A DNA stretch of 64,000 nucleotides from Bradyrhizobium prioriisuperbiae (lineage in GTDB: Bacteria; Pseudomonadota; Alphaproteobacteria; Rhizobiales; Xanthobacteraceae), in NCBI RefSeq assembly GCF_032397745.1, contig NZ_CP135921.1, positions 6,808,501 to 6,872,500 on the forward strand. Direction: 5' to 3'. Below are positions 17,427 to 25,145 of this stretch, in pieces. A program made the position numbers and the translations under genes. The first letter of the stretch is position 1; every line of letters starts with the position of its first letter. Below the pieces are notes generated by a model that saw nothing but the letters and a program-made list of their open reading frames with translations, searched no databases and was not told the DNA's origin.

Positions 17427-17778
17427 CGGTCGATTATGGGCGATGGACATCTTGATATAGCCGGCTTCGCGCAGGCGCTGTTACGGTCCCGGCGATCGTC
17501 CGTGGCACTCATCGGGCGGCATCAGCAGCAGCGGCGAGAGCCGAACAGGTCGAGGGCATCTGAACGAGACCGGCCAGACACTCGCCCAAGCCGAGCCCCG
17601 ATTCGCATAAGGTATATTATGGAATATATCCATATAGAATGAAATGCGCGATCAGATGAGAATGCTGCCTCAAAGCCTTGGAAATCAACACTCATTCGTC
17701 TTTCAAAACCGGTGCGCCTGCAGCCTTGCCAGCCGGCGCCGCCACGCTGTCTCCCGCTAGAAAACTGGAAGGTTCGCC
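17427..17778. other. 352-bp intergenic region, no gene seen
   Basis: Separates the peptide transporter from the carbamoylase. The centre (about 17608-17645) is sharply AT-rich and contains the palindrome listed separately. No convincing terminator or RNA was recognised. The promoter for the carbamoylase gene is expected here. Confidence 0.6.
17618..17634. promoter_or_regulatory. Palindromic site upstream of the carbamoylase gene
   Basis: TATGGA-N5-TCCATA in an AT-rich patch, about 145 bp upstream of the D-carbamoylase ATG. The symmetry suggests a regulator site. No cognate regulator is identified. Confidence 0.35.
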
Positions 17779-18711
17779 ATGCGCATCGTCACCACTGCCG
17801 CCGCCCAGATGGGTCCGATCCAGAAAGCCGACAGCCGTGAATCCGTCGTCAAGCGCATGCTCGATCTGATGGATCAGGCCAAGGCCAAAGGCGCCGATCT
17901 GATCGTCTATCCGGAGCTCGCGCTGACCACCTTTTTCCCTCGCTGGTACATGGAAGATCAGGCCGAGGTCGACACCTGGTTTGAGCGCGAGATGCCGAAT
18001 GCGGCTACCCGGCCGCTGTTCGAGCGCGCCGCCAAATACCAGATGGCCATGAGCTTCGGTTATGCCGAACTGACCCCCGACGGGCATCATTTCAACACCA
18101 GTATCCTGACCGACAAATCGGCTAAAATTGTCGGCGTCTATCGCAAGGTGCATCTGCCGGGGCATTCCGAATACGACACCGAGCGCTCCCACCAGCATCT
18201 GGAAAAACGCTATTTCGAGCCCGGCGACTTCGGTTTCAACGTTTGGCGGACGCTGGGCGGCATCTTCGGCATGGCGATCTGCAACGACCGGCGCTGGCCC
18301 GAGACCTATCGCGTGATGGGCCTGCAGGGCGTCGAAATGGTGCTGCTGGGCTACAACACGCCGTCGGTCAACGCGGAGAAGAGCACGGAAGGCCCGGAGA
18401 AGCGGCTGTTCCATAACAGGCTGTCGGTGCAGGCGGGCGCCTATCAGAATTCAACCTGGGTCGTCGCCGTGGCCAAGGCCGGCGACGAGGATGGCCATCC
18501 GCTGATCGGCGGCAGCCTGATTGTCGATCCCAATGGCGAGATCGTCGCCGAGGCCAAAACCGAGGACGACGAACTGCTGGTGCATCCCTGCGACCTCGAT
18601 GCCACCGTGTTCGGCAAGACCACCATTTTCGACTTTGCCCGGCATCGCCGCATTGAACACTATGGCCTGATCGCCAGCCGCACCGGCGCAGTGCCGCCGC
18701 CCGAAGCTTGA
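17779..18711 (+). CDS. N-carbamoyl-D-amino acid hydrolase (D-carbamoylase), nitrilase superfamily
   Basis: 310-aa nitrilase-superfamily amidohydrolase that closely resembles remembered Agrobacterium D-carbamoylase over its whole length. Shared segments are PELALTTFFPRW, FNTSILTDKS, YRKVHLPGH, HLEKRYFEPGD and ICNDRRWPE. The catalytic triad is visible as E46, K123 and C168. It cleaves N-carbamoyl-D-amino acids to the D-amino acid, CO2 and ammonia in the cytoplasm. The hydantoinase (20223) and hydantoin-type racemase (19435) nearby complete the D-hydantoin route. Beta-ureidopropionase is a related alternative but a poorer match. Confidence 0.88.
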   Translation: MRIVTTAAAQMGPIQKADSRESVVKRMLDLMDQAKAKGADLIVYPELALTTFFPRWYMEDQAEVDTWFEREMPNAATRPLFERAAKYQMAMSFGYAELTPDGHHFNTSILTDKSAKIVGVYRKVHLPGHSEYDTERSHQHLEKRYFEPGDFGFNVWRTLGGIFGMAICNDRRWPETYRVMGLQGVEMVLLGYNTPSVNAEKSTEGPEKRLFHNRLSVQAGAYQNSTWVVAVAKAGDEDGHPLIGGSLIVDPNGEIVAEAKTEDDELLVHPCDLDATVFGKTTIFDFARHRRIEHYGLIASRTGAVPPPEA

Positions 18712-18736
18712 TCTGGATAAAGGCTTGATCTGGATA
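18706..18736 (+). repeat. 14-bp direct repeat GCTTGATCTGGATA, two copies
   Basis: Two identical 14-bp copies (18706-18719 and 18723-18736), 3 bp apart. The first contains the stop codon of the carbamoylase gene. A small local duplication between two genes; no function assigned. Confidence 0.8.
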
Positions 18737-18758
18737 TCCGAGTTGGAGATGTGAGCTG

Positions 18759-19427
18759 ATGTCCGGCCTTTCGTTCCGTGATCTCGATCCGCGCGACCGC
18801 TACAAGCTGCTTTGTGGCGTCGTGGTGCCGCGGCCGATCGCATTGGTCACCACGCTGGATGACAACGGCGCCGTCAACGCCGCGCCGTTCAGCTTCTTCA
18901 ACGTGTTCTCCGAGGATCCGCCGCTGGTCGTGCTGGGACTGCAGCACAAGGCCAACGAGAGCCCCAAGGACACCACGCGCAACATCCATCGCGACGGCGA
19001 ATTCGTCATTCACATGGTGGACGAGGCGCTGGCTGCGGCGATGAACGATTGCGCGGTCGATTTTCCCTCAGGCGACAGCGAGGTCGCAGCGACCGGGCTT
19101 GCGACGCTGCCGTCGGTTGACATCAAGGTGCCCCGCCTCGCCGCGGCCCCGTTTGCGCTCGAATGCCGGCGCCACGTGTCGCTGGCCTTCGGTCCCGGGC
19201 GCGAACTGCTGGTCGGCGAAGTGCTGCGCCTGCATGCCCGCGAAAGCTTGCTCGACACGGCCAAGATGTATGTCGACATCGAAGCGTACCGGCCGATCGG
19301 CCGGCTGTTCGGCAATCTTTACGCCACCCAGCGCGATATCTTTGCGCTGACCCGCGAAAGCCACGCGCAGTGGCTGGCGCGCAGCAATGGAGCCGCCGGC
19401 GGCAAAGCGCCGGACGAGGCTCCATGA
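18759..19427 (+). CDS. Flavin reductase-like FMN-binding split-barrel protein
   Basis: 222-aa flavin-reductase-like domain protein. The N-terminal VVPRPIALVTTLDDNGAVNAAPFSFFN segment (residues about 22-49 in two visible motifs, PRPIALVTT and NAAPFSFFN) is typical of FMN-binding split barrels that supply reduced flavin or act as small oxidoreductases. It lies between carbamoylase and racemase. The flavoprotein at 10694 or an unknown monooxygenase could be a partner, but no two-component oxygenase is adjacent. Confidence 0.82.
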   Translation: MSGLSFRDLDPRDRYKLLCGVVVPRPIALVTTLDDNGAVNAAPFSFFNVFSEDPPLVVLGLQHKANESPKDTTRNIHRDGEFVIHMVDEALAAAMNDCAVDFPSGDSEVAATGLATLPSVDIKVPRLAAAPFALECRRHVSLAFGPGRELLVGEVLRLHARESLLDTAKMYVDIEAYRPIGRLFGNLYATQRDIFALTRESHAQWLARSNGAAGGKAPDEAP

Positions 19428-19434
19428 GCTGCGA

Positions 19435-20097
19435 TCAATGAGCTGCGAACTGCACCGTGCCGAGTGCCATGGTGACGGCGGCCTGGGTCGGATCGATCAC
19501 GGGAATGCCCAGCGCCTGTTCCAGCGGCTGGCGATGCCGCGCCATGCCGGCGCAGCCCATCACGATGGCGCCGGCGCCGTCCTCGTCCTTCAGCGCGCGG
19601 CCGATGTCGATCATCCTGGCGAGCGTGCCCTCGCCCGACGCGGTTTCCGCCACGCTCATGTTCAGGGGACGTTCGCCGACCATGCGCTCCATCAATCCCA
19701 TCTGGCGCAGATAACGCATGTGCCGACGGATCGAGCGCTGGGCGATGGCGATGACGCCGAAACTTTCCGCACGCGCCAGCGCCGTCAGCACGCCGGATTC
19801 GGCGATGCCGAACACAGGACGGTCGGTTCCTTCGCGACAGACGTGCAAGCCGGGATCGCTGTAGCAGGCAATCACGAAGGCGGCGGAACTGTTGTCGCTT
19901 TCCACCAGCCAGCGCAGCGGCATCGTCACGCCGTCGACATCGGCCTGGCTTTCGATGCCGTAGGGGCCGTCCGCGAGGTTCGTGCACACGATCTCCGGCC
20001 CGCCGGCGAAATCGAGCGGTTTCAGCGCCTCCTCCAGCCCCTTGGTCACGATGCTGTTGGAATTGGGGTTGATGACAAGAATGCGCGGCCGGGACAT
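19435..20097 (-). CDS. Asp/Glu/hydantoin racemase family protein, probable hydantoin racemase
   Basis: 220-aa member of the Asp/Glu/hydantoin racemase superfamily. It starts with the family signature ILVINPNSN. The two catalytic cysteines are visible in IACYSDPG (about residue 77) and VMGCAGMA (about residue 180). ATG at 20097 has GAGGAAAG upstream. It is divergent from the hydantoinase and convergent with the flavin reductase. With D-hydantoinase and D-carbamoylase it would allow full conversion of racemic 5-substituted hydantoins to D-amino acids. Confidence 0.82.
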   Translation of the reverse strand: MSRPRILVINPNSNSIVTKGLEEALKPLDFAGGPEIVCTNLADGPYGIESQADVDGVTMPLRWLVESDNSSAAFVIACYSDPGLHVCREGTDRPVFGIAESGVLTALARAESFGVIAIAQRSIRRHMRYLRQMGLMERMVGERPLNMSVAETASGEGTLARMIDIGRALKDEDGAGAIVMGCAGMARHRQPLEQALGIPVIDPTQAAVTMALGTVQFAAH

Positions 20098-20132
20098 GTG
20101 GTCTTTCCTCGGATTGACGACTGCGGAAGAAA

Positions 20133-20167
20133 CGCAACGGCTGTGCCATATCTCTTCTCGCGTTGCG
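20133..20167. promoter_or_regulatory. Dyad in the racemase/hydantoinase divergent promoter
   Basis: CGCAACG (20133-20139) and CGTTGCG (20161-20167) form a perfect 7-bp inverted repeat, 21 bp apart, between the divergent racemase and hydantoinase genes. Possible shared operator. Confidence 0.35.
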
Positions 20168-20222
20168 CTTACTCTAGCCCGTCTCCGATGCGGGATGGAA
20201 GACAACATCACGGAGCCCTGCC

Positions 20223-21704
20223 ATGAGTCCTGCAATGACCGAACCAGTCTATGATCTCGTCATCCGCGGCGGCCGCGTCGCGACCACGACCGACGTGTTC
20301 GCCGCCGACGTCGCCATCACCGGCGAGACCATCGCCGCCATCGGCCGCGATTTGCCTGCCGGCAAGCGCGAGATCGACGCCCGCGGCAAGCTGGTGCTTC
20401 CCGGCGGTGTCGACAGCCACTGCCACATCGAGCAGCTCTCGGCCGCCGGCATCATGAACGCCGACACCTTCGAGAGCGCCACGGTTTCGGCCGCGTTCGG
20501 CGGCACCACCACGGTGATTTCGTTCGCGGCCCAGCACGTCGGCATGCAGCTGCCGCAGGTGCTCGCCGACTATCACAAGCTGGCGGAGAAGGGCGCGGTG
20601 ATCGATTACGCCTTCCACATGATCATTGCCGATCCGACCAGGGAGACGCTGCAGAACGACCTGCCCGCGCTGATCAAGCAGGGCCATGGTTCGATCAAGA
20701 TCTTCATGACCTACGACCGCCTCAAGATCGACGACGAGCCGCTGCTCGACATCCTGCTGGCGGCGCGCGAAAACGGCGCCCTGCTCTGCGCCCATGCCGA
20801 GAACCACGGCATCATCGCCTGGATGGTGAAGCGGCTTTTGGAACGCGGCTACACCCATCCGAAATATCACGCCGTCAGCCACGCGCGGGTTTCGGAGTCC
20901 GAGGCGTTCAACCGTCTGATCGGCATGGCCGCGCTGATCGACCAGCCGATCATGATCTACCATGTCTCGACCGCGGAGGGCGCCAAAGTGATCCGCGACG
21001 CGCGCGGACAGGGCCTCAAGGTGTTCGCGGAAACCTGCCCGCAATATCTCTTCCTCACCGCCGACGATCTCGACAAGCCCGGCGCCGAGGGCGCGAAATG
21101 GATGTGCAGTCCGCCGCCACGGCGCGCGTCCGACCAGGAGGCGCTGTGGCAGGCGCTCGCGCTCGGCGACCTGCAGACCATTTCGTCCGATCACGCGCCA
21201 TATCGTTTTGACGAGACCGGCAAACTGCGCGCCGGTCCCAATCCCAACTTCAAGCAGGTCGCCAACGGCCTGCCCGGACTTGAAGTGCGCCTGCCGCTGC
21301 TGTTCGACGCCATGGTGTCCAAGGGACGTCTCGGGCTGGAGAAATTCGTCGAGCTGACCGCGACGGCGCCGGCGAAGATCTACAACCTGCATCCGCGCAA
21401 GGGCTCGATCGCCATCGGCGCCGATGCCGACCTCGCGATCTGGGATCCGGACCGCGAGGTCACCCTCACCGACGCCATGATGCACGACCTCACCGGCTAC
21501 ACGCCATTCGCCGGCCGCACCTTGCGCGGCTGGCCGGTCAGCGTGCTGTCCCGCGGACGTGTCATCGTCGCTGACGGCAAGCGCTCGGTCGACGCCGGCT
21601 CCGGCCGCTTCCTTCCACGCACTGGTGGCGAGGCGGCGAAGCCGACCGGACGTCTCGTTGCGGACATGGATCCGGAGCAGAATTTCGGCGCGCGGTTGCT
21701 GTAA
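20223..21704 (+). CDS. D-hydantoinase/dihydropyrimidinase
   Basis: 493-aa cyclic amidohydrolase of the dihydropyrimidinase type. Metal ligands and catalytic parts are visible: DSHCHIEQ (HxH), the carbamylated-lysine segment SIKIFMTYDR, His residues in CAHAENHG and IYHVSTAEG, and Asp in SSDHAPYR. It opens the ring of D-hydantoins or dihydropyrimidines to N-carbamoyl acids, the substrate of the enzyme at 17779. The nearby D-carbamoylase favours a D-hydantoin substrate range. An alpha/beta hydrolase follows 35 bp downstream. Confidence 0.92.
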   Translation: MSPAMTEPVYDLVIRGGRVATTTDVFAADVAITGETIAAIGRDLPAGKREIDARGKLVLPGGVDSHCHIEQLSAAGIMNADTFESATVSAAFGGTTTVISFAAQHVGMQLPQVLADYHKLAEKGAVIDYAFHMIIADPTRETLQNDLPALIKQGHGSIKIFMTYDRLKIDDEPLLDILLAARENGALLCAHAENHGIIAWMVKRLLERGYTHPKYHAVSHARVSESEAFNRLIGMAALIDQPIMIYHVSTAEGAKVIRDARGQGLKVFAETCPQYLFLTADDLDKPGAEGAKWMCSPPPRRASDQEALWQALALGDLQTISSDHAPYRFDETGKLRAGPNPNFKQVANGLPGLEVRLPLLFDAMVSKGRLGLEKFVELTATAPAKIYNLHPRKGSIAIGADADLAIWDPDREVTLTDAMMHDLTGYTPFAGRTLRGWPVSVLSRGRVIVADGKRSVDAGSGRFLPRTGGEAAKPTGRLVADMDPEQNFGARLL

Positions 21705-21739
21705 AATGGTCTGAGGCAGCGGTCGAACAGGGATGGACC

Positions 21740-22561
21740 ATGGTCTCTCATCGAATTGTGTCCGGTCGCGCCACGCTGGCTGCTGACGTCGGCGGCAGCG
21801 GCGCTCCTGTCGTCTTTCTGCACGCCAATGTCTGCGACAGCCGCATGTGGCGCACGCAAGTCGATCGTGTCGGCACCAGCAACACCGCGATCGCCTACGA
21901 TCGGCGCGGCTTTGGCGAGACCCGCGCCGAGAAGGAAGATTTTTCCGCGGTCGCCGATCTGATGGCGGTGCTTGACGCCACGACAAACGGCGCGCCTGCG
22001 ATCCTTGTCGGATGCTCGCAGGGCGGACGCATCGCACTCGACGCCGCCCTGCTCCATCCATCGCGTGTCCGCGCCATGGTTCTCATCGCGCCCACAGTGA
22101 GCGGCGCCCCCGGGCCGATCTATCCGCCCGACATCGCGGGTTTGATGGCCCGGCTGAAGCAGGCTGAGGCGGCCCGCGCCTGGGATCAGGTGAACGCGAT
22201 CAAGGCCTGCCTTTTCCTGGACGGTCCACGGGCGCCTGAGGGACGCGTGATGGGCGAAGCGCGCCGGCTGTTTCTCGAGATGCATGGCGTTGCACTCAAC
22301 TCGCCCCCGGTCGGAGCGAGCCGTGATGACGCAACCGCCTTCTCCCGTCTGGGCGACATAACGGTGCCGACGCTTGTGATCTGGGGTGACCTCGATTTTC
22401 CCCACGTCCAGGAACGAAGCCGCCATGTCGCGACGGCGATGCCGAACGGCGCTGGCCATGTGTTAACCGGCGCCGCCCATCTGCCGAGCCTGGAGCGGCC
22501 GGCTGACGTCACCGGCCTGCTCACTGATTTCATCAATCGCTGCTCCAGCCGCAAGGGATAG
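21740..22561 (+). CDS. Alpha/beta hydrolase
   Basis: 273-aa alpha/beta hydrolase. The oxyanion segment FLHANVCDSRMW, nucleophile elbow VGCSQGG (Ser about residue 93), acid in WGDLD and terminal His in GAAHLPSLE are all visible. It directly follows the hydantoinase on the same strand and may be co-transcribed. Its substrate (ester, amide or carbamate) cannot be deduced. It is convergent with the GST gene 6 bp away. Confidence 0.87.
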   Translation: MVSHRIVSGRATLAADVGGSGAPVVFLHANVCDSRMWRTQVDRVGTSNTAIAYDRRGFGETRAEKEDFSAVADLMAVLDATTNGAPAILVGCSQGGRIALDAALLHPSRVRAMVLIAPTVSGAPGPIYPPDIAGLMARLKQAEAARAWDQVNAIKACLFLDGPRAPEGRVMGEARRLFLEMHGVALNSPPVGASRDDATAFSRLGDITVPTLVIWGDLDFPHVQERSRHVATAMPNGAGHVLTGAAHLPSLERPADVTGLLTDFINRCSSRKG

Positions 22562-22566
22562 GAAGA

Positions 22567-23223
22567 TCAGCCGGTCGGTGGCTTGCCGTTGAACACCGCC
22601 AGTTGAGCGGCAAAAGCCCGCTTGTACGCGGGGCGCGCTTCACCGCGGGCGACATAGGCGGCCACTGTCGGGAATTCATCCAGAATGCCCGAAGGTCTCA
22701 GCCTCAGCAGAACCGACACCATCATCAGGTCGCCCGCGCTGAACGCACCGTCGAGCCAGTCGGCAGCATTGCCCAGGCGGGCAGACAGTTGCACCAACCG
22801 ATCACGAACGCGATCTTGGACCAGCGGCAGGCGCTCCTTGCTCCAGGGCTTGTCGCCCTCGAAGATCCTGACGGTGACGAGTTCGAGGATCGGCGGCTCC
22901 ACGGTGTTGAGCGCGGCGAATATCCATGTGATCGCGCGCGCCCGGGCCTTGGCCTCGTCCGGCAGCAGGCCCGTATGCCGCTCGGCGAGATGCAGCACGA
23001 TCGCTCCCGTCTCGAACAAGGCGAATTCGCCGTCCTCATAGGTCGGAATCTGGCCGAACGGATGAAGCGCCAGATGCGCCGGCTGCTTCATCGCAGGGAA
23101 CGACACGAGGCGAACCTCGTAGGGTTGGCCCACTTCCTCGAGCGCCCAGCGAACACGCGTATCACGCGCCAGTCCCTTGCCGCCGTCGGGTGAGCGCTCA
23201 AAGGCGGTAATGGTGATGGTCAT
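22567..23223 (-). CDS. Glutathione S-transferase family protein
   Basis: 218-aa GST with an N-terminal thioredoxin-like half (RVRWALEEVGQPYEVRLV, then FGQIPTYEDGEFALFETGAIVLHLAE with the cis-Pro and Glu-Ser/Thr-type glutathione contact region) and an alpha-helical C-terminal half. ATG at 23223. It follows the GntR gene by 31 bp on the same strand, so it may be the regulator's partner in detoxifying or processing an unknown compound. Confidence 0.9.
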   Translation of the reverse strand: MTITITAFERSPDGGKGLARDTRVRWALEEVGQPYEVRLVSFPAMKQPAHLALHPFGQIPTYEDGEFALFETGAIVLHLAERHTGLLPDEAKARARAITWIFAALNTVEPPILELVTVRIFEGDKPWSKERLPLVQDRVRDRLVQLSARLGNAADWLDGAFSAGDLMMVSVLLRLRPSGILDEFPTVAAYVARGEARPAYKRAFAAQLAVFNGKPPTG

Positions 23224-23254
23224 CGGACGATCCTTGATTCCTGCCTCACTCAAC

Positions 23255-23920
23255 TCAATCCACCGGTGCGTTGTCGTCGCGCTCGCGCGGCGGATAATTG
23301 GCGCCCGATTCCACGATATGGCGCCGCACCGCCGCGACCAGCGCATCGATATCGCGCGCTTCGATCGCAGCAACGATTTCGGTGTGATGCGCGGCGCTTC
23401 GTTGCAGGTCGGCATGCGACGGCCAGAGCGCGATCGGTCCGGGCCTGGCGCGATTGCGGATTTCGACGATCAGCTGGGCCAGCGATCGGTTGGACGCATA
23501 ACGATAGATCTCGTCATGAAACGCAGCATTGGTATTGGCCTGATCCGCTTTGCTGCCGCGCGCGACCGCGTCCTCGAACGCTTGCTGCGCAGCTTTGATC
23601 CGCCCGAGCTCCGTCGGTCCGATATGCGGGAGCGCCTGGGTGATGGCCTCGACCTCCAGCAGACTGCGGATCTGCAGCATCTCGCGCACGATGTTCAGGT
23701 CAGGCACGAACACCCGATAACCGCGGTTTGCGACATGGGTCACCATGCCTCGCGCCACCAGTTCGCTGAGTGCACCGCGGACATCGAAACGTTTGGCGGC
23801 GAAGGTTTCTTCCAGATCGATCTGCCGCAGCCATTCGCCCGGGCGATAGGCGCCTTCCAGGATCGCCGCTGCGATCTCGGCCGCCAGATGCCGCCTCGGT
23901 TCCCTCAATGCTTTTGTCAT
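23255..23920 (-). CDS. GntR family regulator, FCD subfamily
   Basis: 221-aa FCD-type GntR regulator. The winged helix is at about residues 10-70 (LRQIDLEETFAAKRFDVRGALSEL), followed by the FCD domain with the NAAFHDEIYR, HHTEIVAAI and RRHI metal/ligand signatures. ATG at 23920 was chosen; an in-frame GTG at 23947 would add nine residues but has no better ribosome site. Divergent from the ABC importer at 24024, which is its probable target, with a perfect 12-bp palindrome between the genes. Confidence 0.88.
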   Translation of the reverse strand: MTKALREPRRHLAAEIAAAILEGAYRPGEWLRQIDLEETFAAKRFDVRGALSELVARGMVTHVANRGYRVFVPDLNIVREMLQIRSLLEVEAITQALPHIGPTELGRIKAAQQAFEDAVARGSKADQANTNAAFHDEIYRYASNRSLAQLIVEIRNRARPGPIALWPSHADLQRSAAHHTEIVAAIEARDIDALVAAVRRHIVESGANYPPRERDDNAPVD

Positions 23921-23966
23921 CGCCTTGCCCGTATAGCCTCTTGACACTCAAAATTATGGCGCACAA

Positions 23967-23978
23967 ATTGGCGCCAAT
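23967..23978. promoter_or_regulatory. Perfect 12-bp palindrome ATTGGCGCCAAT, candidate GntR operator
   Basis: Self-complementary 12-mer in the GntR/ABC divergent region, 45 bp before the binding-protein ATG. A GGCGC is repeated 15 bp to its left, inside GGCGCACAAATTGG. Position and symmetry fit an FCD-regulator site. Confidence 0.5.
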
Positions 23979-24023
23979 ATAAGCGCATCTAACAAATAGC
24001 GCAGATCGGGAGAAATACCAAAG

Positions 24024-25145
24024 ATGCCGACCATAAACCGCCGGGGCATGCTGATGATGTCCCTGCTGGGGGCCGCCGTGGGTTTTCCCACCGCCCGCGC
24101 CCAGACCGCCCCTGCCGATTATCCCGACGCCTATCGGCAGATCATCGCCGATGCCGAACGGGAAGGCAGCCTGCTGATCTATTCCATCATGTCGCCGGAC
24201 AACTGGCGGCCGGTGATCGAGGGCTTCAACAAGCTCTACCCGAAGATCAAGGTCGAGACCCTCGATCTGCCGGCGTCGCGCGAGAGCTTCGAGCGTTATC
24301 TGGCCGAACGCAGCACCAACAGCCGCACCTGCGACCTGATCGCCACCGCTGATCCCGGCGGCTGGATCGATTTCCAGAAACGCGGCGAAATCATTGATTA
24401 CGTCTCGCCGGAAGCGAAGGCCTGGCCGGACTGGTCGAAACCGTTTCCGGGGCTCTACACACTCTCGTCCGATCCGATGGCGCTGATCTGGAACAACACC
24501 CTGGTGCCGGAAGGCAAGCGGCCGAAGAGCTTTGCCGACTTCGTCGCACTGACCACCTCGAACGAAAAGGCTTGGCGCAACAGGATCACCAGCTACGGCG
24601 CGCACCAGACCACGTTCGGTTACGGCATCAACTATGCCTTCGTGAAGAAACACGGTGAGAAGGCCTGGGCCTGGTTTGCGGAGCTCGCCAAACTCTCGCC
24701 CCGCTTCGAGCGCTCCGGCGGACCGATGACCGAAAAGGTCACCGCCGGCGAGTACGTCACCGGTTGGTTCGTTTCGGCCATCACCTTCTGGCCGCGCCTG
24801 AACGATCCGGCGCGGGCGCGCATTCTCGGCTGGAGCTTTATCGCGGATGGTCAGCCCGTGGTGCTGCGGGGCGTGGCGATCCCGAAGGCCTCGCGCAACG
24901 TCAATGCCGCCAAGCTGATGCTCGACTACGTTATCTCCGAGGAGGGACAGCGCGCGTTCGGACGTGGAGGGCTCACCCCCGCCCGCCCCGGTATCAAGCC
25001 CGGCGACGGCATCCGCCATACCTATTCGTCAATTGCCGAGGCGGTCGGCGAGCAGAACATCGTCTATATCGGCTACGACCCCGACGCCCTGCGGGACTAC
25101 GACACCTTCCTGGCGCGGTGGAAGCAGACTTTCAATGTCGCCTGA
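24024..25145 (+). CDS. ABC transporter substrate-binding protein, iron/thiamine/polyamine type
   Basis: 373-aa binding protein with a twin-arginine-like, hydrophobic N terminus (NRRGMLMMSLLGAAVG) ending near ARAQ, then an AfuA/FbpA-like solute-binding fold (LLIYSIMSPDNWRPVIEGF). It overlaps the permease by 11 bp. Members of this class bind ferric ions, thiamine, 2-aminoethylphosphonate or carboxylates. The CoA transferase and lyase in the same operon favour an organic acid. No conserved Tyr pair for ferric binding was confirmed. Confidence 0.86.
   Translation: MPTINRRGMLMMSLLGAAVGFPTARAQTAPADYPDAYRQIIADAEREGSLLIYSIMSPDNWRPVIEGFNKLYPKIKVETLDLPASRESFERYLAERSTNSRTCDLIATADPGGWIDFQKRGEIIDYVSPEAKAWPDWSKPFPGLYTLSSDPMALIWNNTLVPEGKRPKSFADFVALTTSNEKAWRNRITSYGAHQTTFGYGINYAFVKKHGEKAWAWFAELAKLSPRFERSGGPMTEKVTAGEYVTGWFVSAITFWPRLNDPARARILGWSFIADGQPVVLRGVAIPKASRNVNAAKLMLDYVISEEGQRAFGRGGLTPARPGIKPGDGIRHTYSSIAEAVGEQNIVYIGYDPDALRDYDTFLARWKQTFNVA

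Noticed and set aside
20208..22061. About 617-codon minus-strand frame opposite the hydantoinase
   Set aside because: Composition typical of an antisense shadow; the plus-strand hydantoinase has all catalytic motifs.
23967..23986. Possible sigma-54 element at the GntR/ABC region
   Set aside because: GG to GC spacing is 11 rather than 10 and the -12 half is poor; the palindrome is better explained as a regulator site.
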